NCBI RefSeq assembly: GCF_009730915.1
Contig: NC_052476.1
Span: 18,953,257 to 19,017,256 of the forward strand
Origin: Dioscorea cayenensis subsp. rotundata
Lineage: Eukaryota; Streptophyta; Magnoliopsida; Dioscoreales; Dioscoreaceae
Direction: 5' to 3'
DNA length: 64,000 nt
Shown: in pieces, positions 46,901 to 58,926 of the stretch
Layout of the letters: each line of letters begins with the position of its first letter
How positions within the stretch are numbered: position 1 is the stretch's first letter
Position numbers and translations under genes: made by a program
The notes under the pieces: model-generated
Seen by the model: only the letters and a program-made list of their open reading frames with translations
Told to the model about the DNA's origin: nothing
Databases searched by the model: none

Positions 46901-47066
46901 AGAGACCATCGGATTTGTTCTCAAAGAAGAGGGATTGCGGGGGTGCGGAGACACCGGCGAGTGCCTCCTTGGTGGTGTTATCGAAGTAGTCCTCGATGTC
47001 AGCGGTGCTGATGTTGGCCCTCCATGCCTTCTTCCCCTTTCTCGATCCCTTCGCCGCTTTCCCCAT
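43907..47066 (-). CDS. NOP53: Ribosome biogenesis factor NOP53 / SMO4 (359 aa)
   Basis: NOP53 works in the nucleolus in late 60S subunit and 5.8S/27S pre-rRNA processing; the Arabidopsis homologue is SMO4. Eleven exons: 46907-47066, 46637-46812, 46500-46548, 46344-46369, 45710-45787, 45508-45618, 45273-45358, 44936-45055, 44715-44837, 44075-44141 and 43907-43990. All introns are GT-AG and the total is 1080 nt without frameshift. The start MGKAAKGSRKGKKAWRANI is the basic NOP53 N-terminus. Next come LPPKRKIEKKREKVLNYELI, GCSFNPPFEAHQDSLAQAVA (the conserved 'SYNP' region), an acidic stretch (YFLDADDGNENDVDEDAD) and a basic coiled coil (RRARRKEQLRTEAEAKK). The tail FEPAPPQVLLTEEISGSLRK then CCNLSRDRFKSIQKRGL is the family hallmark. 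A minisatellite sits directly upstream. Confidence 0.9.
46422..46452. repeat. (CA)n in a NOP53 intron
   Basis: ACAC repeat with one interruption, between exons 3 and 4. Confidence 0.85.
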
Positions 47067-47089
47067 CTCTCTCTCTCTCTCTCTCTCTC
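47067..47089. repeat. (CT)n in NOP53 5' UTR
   Basis: CT repeat directly adjoining the start codon; sense strand is (GA)n, as at EXO84C. Confidence 0.9.
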
Positions 47090-47126
47090 GTTCGCCGCCG
47101 CGGGTGAGGAGTGGAGACGAAGAACG

Positions 47127-47134
47127 CTTATAAG
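47127..47134 (-). promoter_or_regulatory. TATA-like element of NOP53
   Basis: CTTATAAG, about 60 bp upstream of the ATG and just inside the minisatellite border. Confidence 0.4.
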
Positions 47135-47148
47135 GGAAGTGGGGAGCT

Positions 47149-47740
47149 GATCTCGAGGCAAAGGAACGTGTGGATTTGAGCGTTGAGATTGGGATTTTAT
47201 TTGTTGATCTCGAAGCAAATGGACGTGCTGATTTGGATTTGTGATTGGATTTTTTAGCTGATCTCGAGGCAAATGAACGTGTGGATTTGAGCGTTGAGAT
47301 TGGGATTTGTTTGTTGATCTCGAACCAAATTGACGTGCTGATTTGGATTTGTTATTAGATTTCTCTAGCTCATCTCGAGGTAAATGGACGTGCTGATTTG
47401 GATTTGTTATTATATTTCTCTAGCTGATCTCGAGGCAAATGAACGTGTGATTTGAGCGTTGAGATTGGGATTTGTTGTTGATCTCGAAGCAAATTGACGT
47501 GCTGATTTGGATTTGTTATTAGATTTCTCTAGCTCATCTCGAGGGTAAATGGACGTGCTGATTTGGATTTGTTATTATATTTCTCTAGCTGATCTCGAGG
47601 CAAATGAACGTGTGGATTTGAGCGTTGAGATTGGGATTTGTTTGTTGATCTCGAAGCAAATTGACGTGCTGATTTGGATTTGTTATTAGATTTCTCTAGC
47701 TCATCTCGAGGTAAATGGACGTGCTGATTTGGATTTGAGA
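47149..47740. repeat. Higher-order minisatellite upstream of NOP53
   Basis: Eleven related subunits of about 55 bp, each with a core like ATCTCGAGGCAAATGAACGT and spacing such that three subunit types (a, b, c) recur. Type a continues GAGCGTTGAGATTGGG; types b and c continue GATTTGGATTTGTTATTA. The order is a-b, then a-b-c three times, giving a period of about 165 bp (type a begins at 47149, 47260, 47426 and 47591). Copies differ by few bases, so the array is recent. Confidence 0.92.
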
Positions 47741-47824
47741 GATGAGATTCCAGTAGGTATCTGGATTTGGATTAGAATCCATGAGATAGAAATAGCAACG
47801 GATGGGTCGGGCAGGAGGAGTCCC

Positions 47825-47855
47825 TTCTCACTCACTCACTCACTCACTCACTCTC
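47825..47855. repeat. (CTCA)n microsatellite
   Basis: About seven CACT/CTCA tetranucleotides beyond the end of the minisatellite. Confidence 0.9.
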
Positions 47856-47869
47856 TTGTCCGGGTGGGG

Positions 47870-49330
47870 ATTCTCTATTATTGGGGCGTTCATTTCAAAG
47901 AAAATTGGTGGGAGTGAGGGAAGTGATCTGATTTCCCCCACTTTTAATATTCATTTGTACTGAAATGAAAAAAATGTCATTTTCAACCGAAGTGAATTTT
48001 AAACTAAACTTACTTAAATATTTTTTTATTGAAGTAGAAAGAAGTGAGTCAATCTATAAAAACTAACTTTCTTTCGCTTTTAAAGTCTTTTTTAAAGCTA
48101 TAAAACTTCATCCAATACATAAATCTTTCGGTTCTATTCTCACTTTCTGACAAATGAATATCAGAAATCCTGGAAGTGATATCACTTTCCCCCACTTCAA
48201 AAAAGTGTTATTTCTCACACTTTCTGACTTTCGTCTTCTCTATTGCAAGGGGATCTAGATCTCACCCCTCACATTTTTTAAGAAATTAAAAAATAAAAAA
48301 ATTTAGATATGACTTATGAATTTGATATTTATTAATTTTAAATTTGATATTTAATATTTAATATTTTTATGTCACTATATCATCTATACATTACATAAAA
48401 AAATTACATAAATATAATAATTAAAAATAAAGTACTATAATAATAATACGTTTTTTTTTTTAAAGAATTAGAGTTGCCAAAACTTAATCATATATTATTT
48501 TAAAATTGGATTACGGTGAGAGCACACCCAACACTTGTCCCGTTATAAGGACCAGGGAGTTTTTTTCATCGCTATTTAATAACATATATTTAATTTTTAA
48601 AATAATGATATTAATAAACAACTATTATTAATTAAAAATTAAAAAAAAATAATAATTACTGTTAATTAAATAGAAGTTTATTCAACTTACACTCGGAGAT
48701 CATATATTTTTGAGTTCTTTGAGGTCACTGTAGCCTAAAAAAATAACTTCATGCTTATTTTTTAAAATTAAAAAAAAAATAAAATAAAATTCATAAATCC
48801 CTTTTTTTTTTAATATAATCAAAATTAAAAATTATCATAAAATAAATTAATTAATTGGCTGAAAACTCAACTATCGTTACGCTTAACCATTTGTGACGGT
48901 TCTGTGCGCACTCAAACCTATGATGTAGTAGTTTATCCATATTTATTGAAAGAATGGCACAAAAATCAAAACAAATAAAATATTAGGGAAAAATTAAGTT
49001 CCAAATAATAATGTTATCTTTCATTTCTTCACTCAACCACACACAAGAACACAAAATTAATTTTCATTCAAAATCCTCTTCTTTCCCTCTGGAAACTCAC
49101 AACACAACTAAGAAAGAAATTTTCAAAACATTGCCAAAGAGAACAAACTATTCCACAGATGGTACAATTCCAATGCTTTCTTTCTTAACTCTCAAATCTT
49201 AATAACTAATTTAGATAATAATATTCACATCACAATGAGGAACACAATAACAGAAACACTCTTGATCTGTACTGTGACAGTGAGCCAGGAAGTTATGTAA
49301 AAAGCCGTCGGCTTTTGGTTGTAAATAAAG
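47870..49330. other. Intergenic DNA, possible MITE
   Basis: Between 47900 and 48250 the words AGTGGGGGAAA/TTTCCCCCACTT occur in opposite orientation at both sides (GATTTCCCCCACTT near 47930, ACTTTCCCCCACTTC near 48183), hinting at a small decayed element. The rest is AT-rich, no gene recognised. Confidence 0.35.
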
Positions 49331-49333
49331 GAA

Positions 49334-52300
49334 CTATGCACAGCATGAAGAAGTCTTAGGCGGCGCTTGATCTGCAGGTCTATCCATTAGAATCATGCCC
49401 GAAGGGTTTGGCGCTACCGTTTGAGCCTGAACTAGTTTCTTGGCTGAAAGAATACAGTAAATTTGATTACATTTTTTATGAAGAGAAAGAGGCCTAAAAA
49501 ATTTGAATGCAATATAGAAAATAATAACTGCAATTACAGACCAGCTTGTCTTGTTCCCCTTTAGTTTTGAAAAAATTAGCAATTATATACTTACCAATTT
49601 CATAGAATATATCATTGACATTTAGGGCTGTTTTTGCAGAAGTTTCCATGAAGAATAAGCCATTCTCTTGTGCATAGGTTTTGGCTTCCTGAAATAATTA
49701 CAAAAGGTCAACTTTCAATCGTATATAAATGTCAAAGGACAAAGTTTGAGTAAAAATCTAAGTTCAAAAGGTTCATGCATCTGTACATTACAATTAGCAT
49801 ATTCTAAAATGGCTACTCTAAATGGTTCTTTGATAATTGTCAGTCTCAAGAAAGTAAAGTCACAAAATTTCAGTAAAATCAGAGCTGCATGAGGTCAAAT
49901 GAAAATAAACATTAGGGACCAGAGATGACCAAAATGGATTGCCTGAAGAAGAAAACCCAGCATGACAAATTGTAGATTATATCGATACAGTTAAAGAATG
50001 ATAAAATAGTATTGATATAAGAATAAAAGTTCTCATTTGTAAATTTAGGATAACTATCTAGAGTAAGAGATGGAATAGGCCCAAGTCACTAGCACATGGA
50101 TAATTCTGGTAAAGCAACACATTTTCAAGCATGAGGATAATTACAGGACTTATTAAGTACAATCACATAACTTGTTAATATAAAGAAAAGTTCATGTTTA
50201 ATGAGCCAACTGAAATTCAACAAGTTGCGAGTGTATATATCGAATATAACAAAGAAATCAGATGACAGTGGAAACAGATACTTGCCTCTTCAGTCACTTT
50301 TCTAGCCTCCAACATGTCAGCTTTGTTCCCAGCAAGGGCCATAATTGTGTTGGCATTGCCTAAATTAAAACCAGACAAGAATTGTGATTCAGTTAATGTA
50401 ATGAAAACTTACAGGGATAGCAAGAAAGATTCAACATGACATATCCAGCTGTTCGGTCAAGAGGTCCCAATCCAGCAGCAAAATTGAATATCTCAGGACA
50501 AATTTTTCTTCAATATAGTGCATCACAACTATTTTTGATCAAGATTTTGTCAATGAACTTCTCAAAATTTAATGAAGAACATAAAGCCAAGATTCCTGAT
50601 AAGCTCTAAATTTTAATTCCAAGAATGCCCGTTATTTAAAAGAACTTTATTGTACATGGTTTGGAATTATGAAACTATGAATATCTAGAATAAATCAAAG
50701 GGAATAGACTATAAACACAAAAGTAACCTCAGAGAAACAACGACAGTCAGATGCAATAAAAATTGCATTCAGAAGATAGAATACTAGGAACCTAAGGAGA
50801 GGAGTGATAGACAAAAAATAAAACTGAATTCACTTTTACCTTGTGCTTGAAGTTCTTGAACCCATTTCTTTGCTCTGGTAAAAGAAGCCTGCACCAAAAA
50901 CGACGACACTTTTAGGGATTTATTTGAGTTTGAAAAAAAAAATTCATACCTATAACAGTCTTTAGGTCATCATTAGAAGGCTCTATATGATCAAATATGA
51001 CATTAAGTTAAGCCACGTTACATGTGCAGACTGCAGAGTCTCCAGTTGCAGCCCAACAAACGGTTGGCAGTTCTTGCAAGCAAACTAGGATTGATTTGGC
51101 ACAACCACACCAACTATAATGGAACTGTAGTACTGATGTACTAATATCTAATATTTCATCTTTCCTAATAATTGGTTTTAGTGATGTTACTCAGCAACCA
51201 CTAGCAGATGAGAGGTCATGAATCAAGATAATGAATAAAGTAAGCTAAAGGTAGAGTCCAATACATTAGCCTATATTGCTCCACATACACAATTTGATTT
51301 GCAGAATAATCAGCTAAAATACCTCTCTCATCACTACCAATAACTATGGAAGCATTCAGTATTAATTTATAACATATAAAGTCAACATCTTGTTTACTTT
51401 GCATGCGAATCAGGTAGGGCAAGCTTAGTAGAATCTTTGACACACAAGAATTTCCCCCGTTAGATTATTCAATACTTAAACCTATCTATATCATCTGATA
51501 AGATAAACTATTGTATACGGCTTCCTTTTCCTAGTGTTTTAAACTTTTAATTACTAATCAGATTGTTCAGTTAATTCAATAATTGAAAATTGACCATGAA
51601 ATACCTATTTAAAAATGCGAAGCATGGTCATTAAACTAACCGGATTGGTCAGGTCATACACAATTATGGCCGCTGCTGCACCTCTGTAGTACATAGGGGC
51701 TAAGCTGTGGTACCTCTCCTGCCCTGCTGTATCCCAGATTTCAAACTTCACAGATTCATCATTGACTGATACAGTTTGTGAGAAGAAGGCAGCACCTATA
51801 GTTGATTCCTGCAGGTCAAGAAACATATAAATTGAGAAAAGTTTTATCAAACTGATCATTTTTGCATAGGTTTTAGAAAAATCCTAACCTGAAATTCAAT
51901 AAATTGTCCTTTTACAAAGCGTAAAACCAGACTAGACTTTCCCGCTCCAACATCTCCAAGCAGGACCTGAATCACCAAAACCCCCCACCTCAATCATCAA
52001 GTATAAAAAGACCAAAAAACAATATGCATGAAGATATACATCACTCAGAAAAGGGTCAGAAATAAAGCAAGTAGAGCATCATAGCATTAAACAATAATAT
52101 AAAAGGCATGTAAAATTACAAAGTCACAGCATAGCAGAGATAGAAACTAATTTATCAAAAAAAACAAAAAAAACAATGAACTTAAGTAAGACAAGTTTAT
52201 GCAACCCAAAAATTCTACAAATCAATCAACAGCACTGATATTTCATCTAAAAATCCAACATTTGTCAATGTATAATTGCAATGGTAGCAAACAAATGCCT

Positions 52301-53045
52301 ACAGAAACCACCATAGTACTGAACAAAGATGCAAAAGAGGAACACATTGACCACTCAATCTTGCAAAATCGAACTTGCTTTTTCCAAACCTTGAAAATTT
52401 AATCTATGTCTTCCTTCTCTATTACATACAAAGACAAAAATACTACACAGAACTTAGGAAAGGCATAATCAATAACTTTGTAAGTAATACTGAGGCTTCA
52501 AACCAGTAAAGTTTGTCTTTTCAACTCATGTTGATGACCATTCACAGCAAACTCCAATATTTAGTTTTAATTGCTTAAAAAGGCATGGCTTATAGTCTTG
52601 AAAACCTTGTTTCCTATATCTCCATGGATTTTACAAGCAAACTACACCAGCTTTTTAAAGGACCGACCTTGATTCAAATATCAATCACTAGAATTAAAAT
52701 TCACTAATTCAAGCTTTGTTACCTGTCAGACTCCTCTAATAATTTTTCTATCATTAAATACATCAATTAACAAAAGCAAGATAATCAAAACCATAAAAAA
52801 CCTAAAATGCCTTCGATTTCCCCACAAACTCATCATAATCAACCAAATAAAACTCATTAATCCAAATAATTTTCATATAATCCACTTAAAATTAAACAAA
52901 ACAAGAGAATTCACATCCAAATTCTCACAATAAATCAAACAGATAGACATAAAATTCTAAAATCCACCATTGATGCAACCGCTAGAAAATCTCAACAAGA
53001 ACAAACCAATTTAGCGTTTTTATTCTTGTTCGAAGGCATCGCCAT
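49334..53045 (-). CDS. RABF2: Rab5-type small GTPase RABF2 (203 aa)
   Basis: A small GTPase that controls endosome and vacuolar traffic, like Arabidopsis RHA1/ARA7. Seven exons: 53007-53045, 51889-51966, 51641-51808, 50840-50888, 50286-50359, 49595-49688 and 49334-49443; phases agree (612 nt). G1 loop GDVGAGKSS, effector region [12 protein letters not shown]3 WDTAGQE, G4 NKAD and G5 ETSAK are all intact. [20 protein letters not shown] is typical of Rab5. The C-terminus ends SSCCA, a geranylgeranylation signal, and lacks the N-myristoylation start of the ARA6/RABF1 branch. The tail before it ([13 protein letters not shown]) looks unusual for plant RABF2. Intron 5 uses a GC donor (GAG|GCAAGT at 50285-50284). 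The gene's upstream side runs into the 1000-N gap after about 560 bp. Confidence 0.93.
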
Positions 53046-53606
53046 TGCTCCCCAAAACCCTCTCGATCAATCAACAAACGTCGACGAAGATGAATCAAAA
53101 GCGCAACGAAAAAGGAACAAAAAAGAGAAGACTTTGAAGCTTTGTTTTCTCATTCGGGTTTTTATATAAGAAACTGTGAGAGTTCTGATAGCACTCCGGA
53201 ATCTTTTAGCTTAACCTGTGCCACTACTATAACTGGGTAATTCGGATCCGGGTCGGATTCTTGTGTAGCTAAGTCCGAATCCGATAAGCCAGTCAATATA
53301 CACTAGTTTTAGTTGAAGTCGAGGGTGAGTTATCGGGTTATCGGGTTATCGGAGCTCCATTAGTAAACTATTTCTTTTTAATGTTCTAGAAGTCTCCCGA
53401 GCTATGTTGTTCTAATAGACCGCATGACGCGTTGGATTTGGTCTGGTCTGTTTGGGTCGGCGGTCAAGTCCAACATGAATTTATTCCGAAATTAAAAAAT
53501 TTCTAGAATTTCTGAAATTTTACATATCATATTGTGGGTTTATTATTATTTTTTATATATAAATGATTAAATTCGGTGAAATATCTTTTTAATCACTAAA
53601 TTTTAA

Positions 53607-54606
53607 NNNNNNNNNNNNNNNNNNNNNNNNNNNNNNNNNNNNNNNNNNNNNNNNNNNNNNNNNNNNNNNNNNNNNNNNNNNNNNNNNNNNNNNNNNNNNN
53701 NNNNNNNNNNNNNNNNNNNNNNNNNNNNNNNNNNNNNNNNNNNNNNNNNNNNNNNNNNNNNNNNNNNNNNNNNNNNNNNNNNNNNNNNNNNNNNNNNNNN
53801 NNNNNNNNNNNNNNNNNNNNNNNNNNNNNNNNNNNNNNNNNNNNNNNNNNNNNNNNNNNNNNNNNNNNNNNNNNNNNNNNNNNNNNNNNNNNNNNNNNNN
53901 NNNNNNNNNNNNNNNNNNNNNNNNNNNNNNNNNNNNNNNNNNNNNNNNNNNNNNNNNNNNNNNNNNNNNNNNNNNNNNNNNNNNNNNNNNNNNNNNNNNN
54001 NNNNNNNNNNNNNNNNNNNNNNNNNNNNNNNNNNNNNNNNNNNNNNNNNNNNNNNNNNNNNNNNNNNNNNNNNNNNNNNNNNNNNNNNNNNNNNNNNNNN
54101 NNNNNNNNNNNNNNNNNNNNNNNNNNNNNNNNNNNNNNNNNNNNNNNNNNNNNNNNNNNNNNNNNNNNNNNNNNNNNNNNNNNNNNNNNNNNNNNNNNNN
54201 NNNNNNNNNNNNNNNNNNNNNNNNNNNNNNNNNNNNNNNNNNNNNNNNNNNNNNNNNNNNNNNNNNNNNNNNNNNNNNNNNNNNNNNNNNNNNNNNNNNN
54301 NNNNNNNNNNNNNNNNNNNNNNNNNNNNNNNNNNNNNNNNNNNNNNNNNNNNNNNNNNNNNNNNNNNNNNNNNNNNNNNNNNNNNNNNNNNNNNNNNNNN
54401 NNNNNNNNNNNNNNNNNNNNNNNNNNNNNNNNNNNNNNNNNNNNNNNNNNNNNNNNNNNNNNNNNNNNNNNNNNNNNNNNNNNNNNNNNNNNNNNNNNNN
54501 NNNNNNNNNNNNNNNNNNNNNNNNNNNNNNNNNNNNNNNNNNNNNNNNNNNNNNNNNNNNNNNNNNNNNNNNNNNNNNNNNNNNNNNNNNNNNNNNNNNN
54601 NNNNNN
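53607..54606. other. Assembly gap (1000 N)
   Basis: Exactly 1000 unknown bases, a conventional scaffold spacer, so true distance is unknown. Open frames that span it are meaningless. Confidence 0.99.
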
Positions 54607-55480
54607 CTCAATAGGCCACATAAACTTCCACCACGAATAAGACATGGGTAAAAATTTCACCATTAGATTATCATATTGCAATAGAACAAGACATTTCAGA
54701 AATATCATAGAGTGTGAATTGGGGTATAAAATTAAAAAATAATATAATAATAATGTCAAAGACCGTAATATAGAAATATAACAAGACCTTTCAATCATTT
54801 CTACCGTGTTCACTGATTTAGAGCCAAGGAATTCCCACACTCTCATATAGTTAACTATAGTTTATAGAGTTATCTTAATGAATTTTTATGGCTATCCATA
54901 TCACAATGAAAAAGAATCAGATGTTGACTATCCATATCACAATGAGGGATGAGAGGGCATAGAGATTTGTTCTCCGTGATCTTGTCAATCCAATTGCCCA
55001 ACACGGTCTTAATCATAGATCATGGTTAACCCGCACCTGAAAAATGCATTTGCACTGTGAAAACGAGGAGAAAACAACTACACATCTTAGATTAGATACA
55101 ATTATATAAAAAATAATCAATACCAATGAATGCCTATTGACCAACAAACTCAAACATTCATCAAACAAGATTCATATATATTGGCAAACTAAGATATCCA
55201 CCAATTGAGAACCATCATAAGGGAAATCCAAATCCTAGATAAAAATCATAAAATAACCAAAATTCTCTACATAATAAACATGATTAAACCTAATAAATCA
55301 CCATACCTTAACCACCCATGTACCAAAGACCGAGAAGGCAAGTATTGGTTGAATATCCCCGCACATCAAGAGAGTCAAACAAAAATAAATTATAAATCTC
55401 ATCAATAGGAAAAAATAAAACACAAAGAAATCTACAAGATCAACTATAAATTATAGGGATCGGAAGAGATTTTTACCTCA
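54607..55480. other. Intergenic DNA right of the gap
   Basis: No gene or element was recognised. A near repeat (ATCCATATCACAATGA) occurs twice near 54894-54940. Confidence 0.4.
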
Positions 55481-55800
55481 ATTCTCGAAAAACCCCAGCC
55501 TTTTAATCCACAGGGAGATCGAAGGATAAGAGCTGAAGAGATCACCAGATGATCGCCAGATGCGGTGGAAAAAAGTTAGGGTTTAAGCAAGAGGCTGGAG
55601 AGGGCATACAAACACGAGGGCAGAGCAGGCGGCCGGGAGGCGGAGGTGAGATTGCGTAAGAAGTATGGGTGCTTATGCCGAGAGTGGTGGTGGAGGTTGC
55701 GCAGGAAGTCGGTGCTCGGAGGAGCGTGGTGGTGGTGAGGACTAATAAAGAAAAGAAGCCTCAATTGTATCAAAAGAGATAGGTCTTTTATAAAAATCAA
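55480..55800 (-). other. GC-richer block with a 74-codon frame, unknown
   Basis: Stands out from AT-rich surroundings. On the minus strand a short frame (55576-55800) encodes a His/Pro/Leu-rich peptide without known motif. It might be a first exon, a 5' UTR or an LTR fragment; I do not claim a gene. Confidence 0.25.
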
Positions 55801-56893
55801 TAAATAAAATAAAAATTATCATATCAAGTAATAAAGAGATGGATCTCAATTGTATTAAAATAATGAAAAATCAGGGATATATTTTAAATTAAATAAAGTA
55901 GAGTAATAATCAAACATTAATGATTAATTTCTAGAGTTTTGTGAAATATATATATTGTTACTTAGTAATGAGGTCACTATATTGTCCTCAATATAAAGAG
56001 GTCGTAACAATATTTAAAAAATTATGAAAAAAATTACAAAATTTTCTTATCTATTTATTGTTAAAATGATGGCTTTATTTTGTTATTTTGTTATTTATTT
56101 TAAATATTTACATATATATATCTTTATAAGTCTTTATAAAAAGATGGTGCTCAATTATCTTTTAGAAAACAACTATAAGATTAAAGCTTGGTATATTATA
56201 AAATTAAAAATGTAATCTTTTGTTGGTGATTCATATTAAAATTTGTACTTTTACTTAATTTAAAAAAAAAAAGAGATGAGATTCATGTCGTCATTAACTT
56301 TTTGCCCTTGAGTCCCTACAATATATATAGTTAAGAACTATTTTACTTGGTTTCAAAGCAAAGGTTTTTAATAAATCAATGCTCGAAAAATCCGTTAGTA
56401 CTTAAAAATAACATATTTTTACAATAATCTTTTGTTTCATTAATTTATCTTGTTATTTAAAAATTAAATAAATAAACAAGCATAAATATTTACATATTTC
56501 ACCCATAAATTTAATATAATTTTATCATTTTAATCCTTCATTAAATATCTAATATAACAATAATAAATTTAGGAGGTTTAAATCAACACTATATATTCAT
56601 TCATATTATATTTTCTTATAATTATAAGAAATAAAATAAATAAATATTTTATAGATGAACATTAAAATATTTTATAATTATCTTTTGATAAATTGATATA
56701 TTATAAATTTATAGTAACAATAATTAAAAATAAATTAATATCTTACTAATTGTCATCATAAAATTGTTTTCTAGATCAATATCTTATCTTTTGGTTTTTT
56801 TATATATAATATAGTGGTAATATTTTATTTTTTTAAATATTTTGTTATAATCTAAATATAATCAAAAAGTTAGTTTTTAGATATTTATTACAA

Positions 56894-56971
<78 letters not shown>

Positions 56972-57400
56972 TTGGTATTAGTATTATTAATAATAGGAAA
57001 TAATAGTTTATATTTGAAAGTAAGTTAATAATATTTATGTATATCAATGTTTACATTAATTTAATGGAGTGATGGATTCTCATGTGATTTGAAATTTTGA
57101 ATCAAGGGTAGAGATGATTTTGGAGAAGAATCAAATGGTTGATAGTGAAGCCCACATATTTATTTAATTAGCAAATTATTAATAATTAAATGGACATTAG
57201 TATAAAGATTAACTAAAATTGTAAACTTATATTAATTATCTTGCATATTTTTAATATTTCTAAATTTTGTAAATAATTTATTAACTAAATAAAAAATTAG
57301 CGATTAAAATTGAGACCGTGATTTCCATGAATTAAGAAAAAGCCTTTTTAATTATTTTTTTAGTGGAAAAACTTATTTATATTAAATATATATACAATTA
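55800..57400. other. Very AT-rich intergenic DNA
   Basis: No genes. Includes a TTA/ATT microsatellite at 56894-56970 (about 25 triplets). Confidence 0.6.
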
Positions 57401-57410
57401 ATTCGGAGTT

Positions 57411-57640
57411 TTCTATCTCCCATTATTATTTAATTATTTTATTAATTTTAATATAATAATTTAAATTAGAAATATATATAGTGGGAGGGGTTAATAACCC
57501 TGAGTTAGATATAGTAACCCCACTGGGGGTTCTATCTCCCATTTAAAATAATTGATTATATTATTATTTTATTAATTTTAATATAATATTTAAATAATAA
57601 GAATAACAAAATATAGTGGGATGGGAGGGGTTGATAACGT
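57411..57640. repeat. Degenerate tandem duplication, about 120 bp
   Basis: Two copies of a block running from CTATCTCCCATT through TTATTAATTTTAATATAATA to GGGAGGGGTT(A/G)ATAAC. Non-coding. Confidence 0.6.
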
Positions 57641-57729
57641 CCGCACCGGGGTTACTGTCAATCTTATAATAATAATTTTAAAAATATTAAAAACTTATTT
57701 TTAAATCATAGAAATAAAATTAATTCTTT

Positions 57730-57927
57730 TTCACCAACTAAATTTCCGCATGAATTATCCCCGACTCAATTTTTCCGTTGGTGATAAAATTATATTCTGT
57801 CACTAATATGTTACGATGTGAAAAAATTGTTCGTTGGAATTCCGTACAAATTAGTCGTTGATATTGATATTACCAATGGAACAAATTCGTTGGAAAAATT
57901 CCATCGAGTGATCGATCTGCTTGTAGT
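57730..57927 (+). mobile_element. CACTA element terminus (3' end only)
   Basis: Subterminal words CGTTGG occur four times (57776-57893) and the block ends CTTGTAGTG at about 57919-57927, the inverted CACTACAAG terminus. No partner end was seen in the window, so it is a truncated or very decayed copy, unrelated in position to the one at 1-1318. Confidence 0.5.
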
Positions 57928-58225
57928 GATTGTCGATTAATGGATTGTCAAATGTCATGCATGCTGTTCTTCACTTGAAATGAATGTTGAGAAGATTAAT
58001 AATGATGTTTTAAGATATTGGTTATATCAAATATATAATTTTTCTTAGACTTAATTCAAGTTTCAAAACCTCAATGATTATAAAAAAAAAAAAACAGAAT
58101 TATTAAAGGAGGAATAAGTAATAGTACAAGTGTATGTCATTTAGATCTCTATTGTGTGAATTAAATTACATTTTATGGAATGAAAGTCGTCAAAATTAAT
58201 TATATAATTGTTAAAAAAAGGTTTC

Positions 58226-58582
58226 TGTTAAGAATATATATCATAAATATATAGAGAGTAATAAGAATAGTAGACCCGTAATATTTACCAAAAACCCTTT
58301 TCTTCTTTCTTCTTCTTCCCTCTTCTTTATTTCTCTTTTTCTCTTTCTCTTCTCTATATCCAATTTACAAATGAATGGGGGGTATTTATAGGGTTACAAA
58401 GAGTTGAATGAGCGGCCGGGATCGATTTGATCCAACGGTCCAAAAATACTCAGTTGGTGGAATAGTATAGATCTGACCGTCGATCTGCTACAGTGTTACC
58501 CGTCTGACTAATGCTAGATGATTTTTTTCTACGATGATATTGCTACTGATGAGACATCCATTAAAAATATTTGTTTATAACA
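58226..58582 (-). repeat. 3' LTR of the minus-strand copia
   Basis: Bounded by TGTTA...TAACA (minus strand TGTTATAAAC...CTTAACA). Contains a CCCTATAAATACCCCC promoter box near 58377-58393 on the minus strand. It directly follows the polypurine tract. Confidence 0.8.
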
Positions 58583-58926
58583 CTCCCCCTTGGATGCCTA
58601 CGACCAAAGGATATGCCTCGTTAAAACCTTGCTAGGAAAAACCCGAGTGGGATAAAAAAACCTAGCTAAGGAAAAAAAGAGTACACTATCCTTGGCACAT
58701 TTGAGGGATTCTTGCCTCATTAAAAAAACCTTGCCTCGGAAAAAAACCCATTGGGACAAAAAAACCTTGGCGAAGGGAAAAAAAGTCGAGTCTCCCCTCA
58801 AATAAATAACTTTTTAACTCATATCGAAAGTACTTACATCCTTAAGTCTTCTCATCCCGATTTTGTATATAAGTCTTTGGTGAATGCACTTAGGAAGTGA
58901 TTTTTGTGAATAGATCGACTTGATTC

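Noticed and set aside
46764-47150. Open frame of 128 codons on the + strand and a 217-codon - frame over NOP53 exons 1-2
   Set aside because: The + frame is antisense to NOP53. The - frame reads through an intron and the wrong phase; the spliced model fits the family fully.
53589-54846. Two very long open frames spanning 53589-54846
   Set aside because: They consist almost only of unknown bases from the assembly gap.
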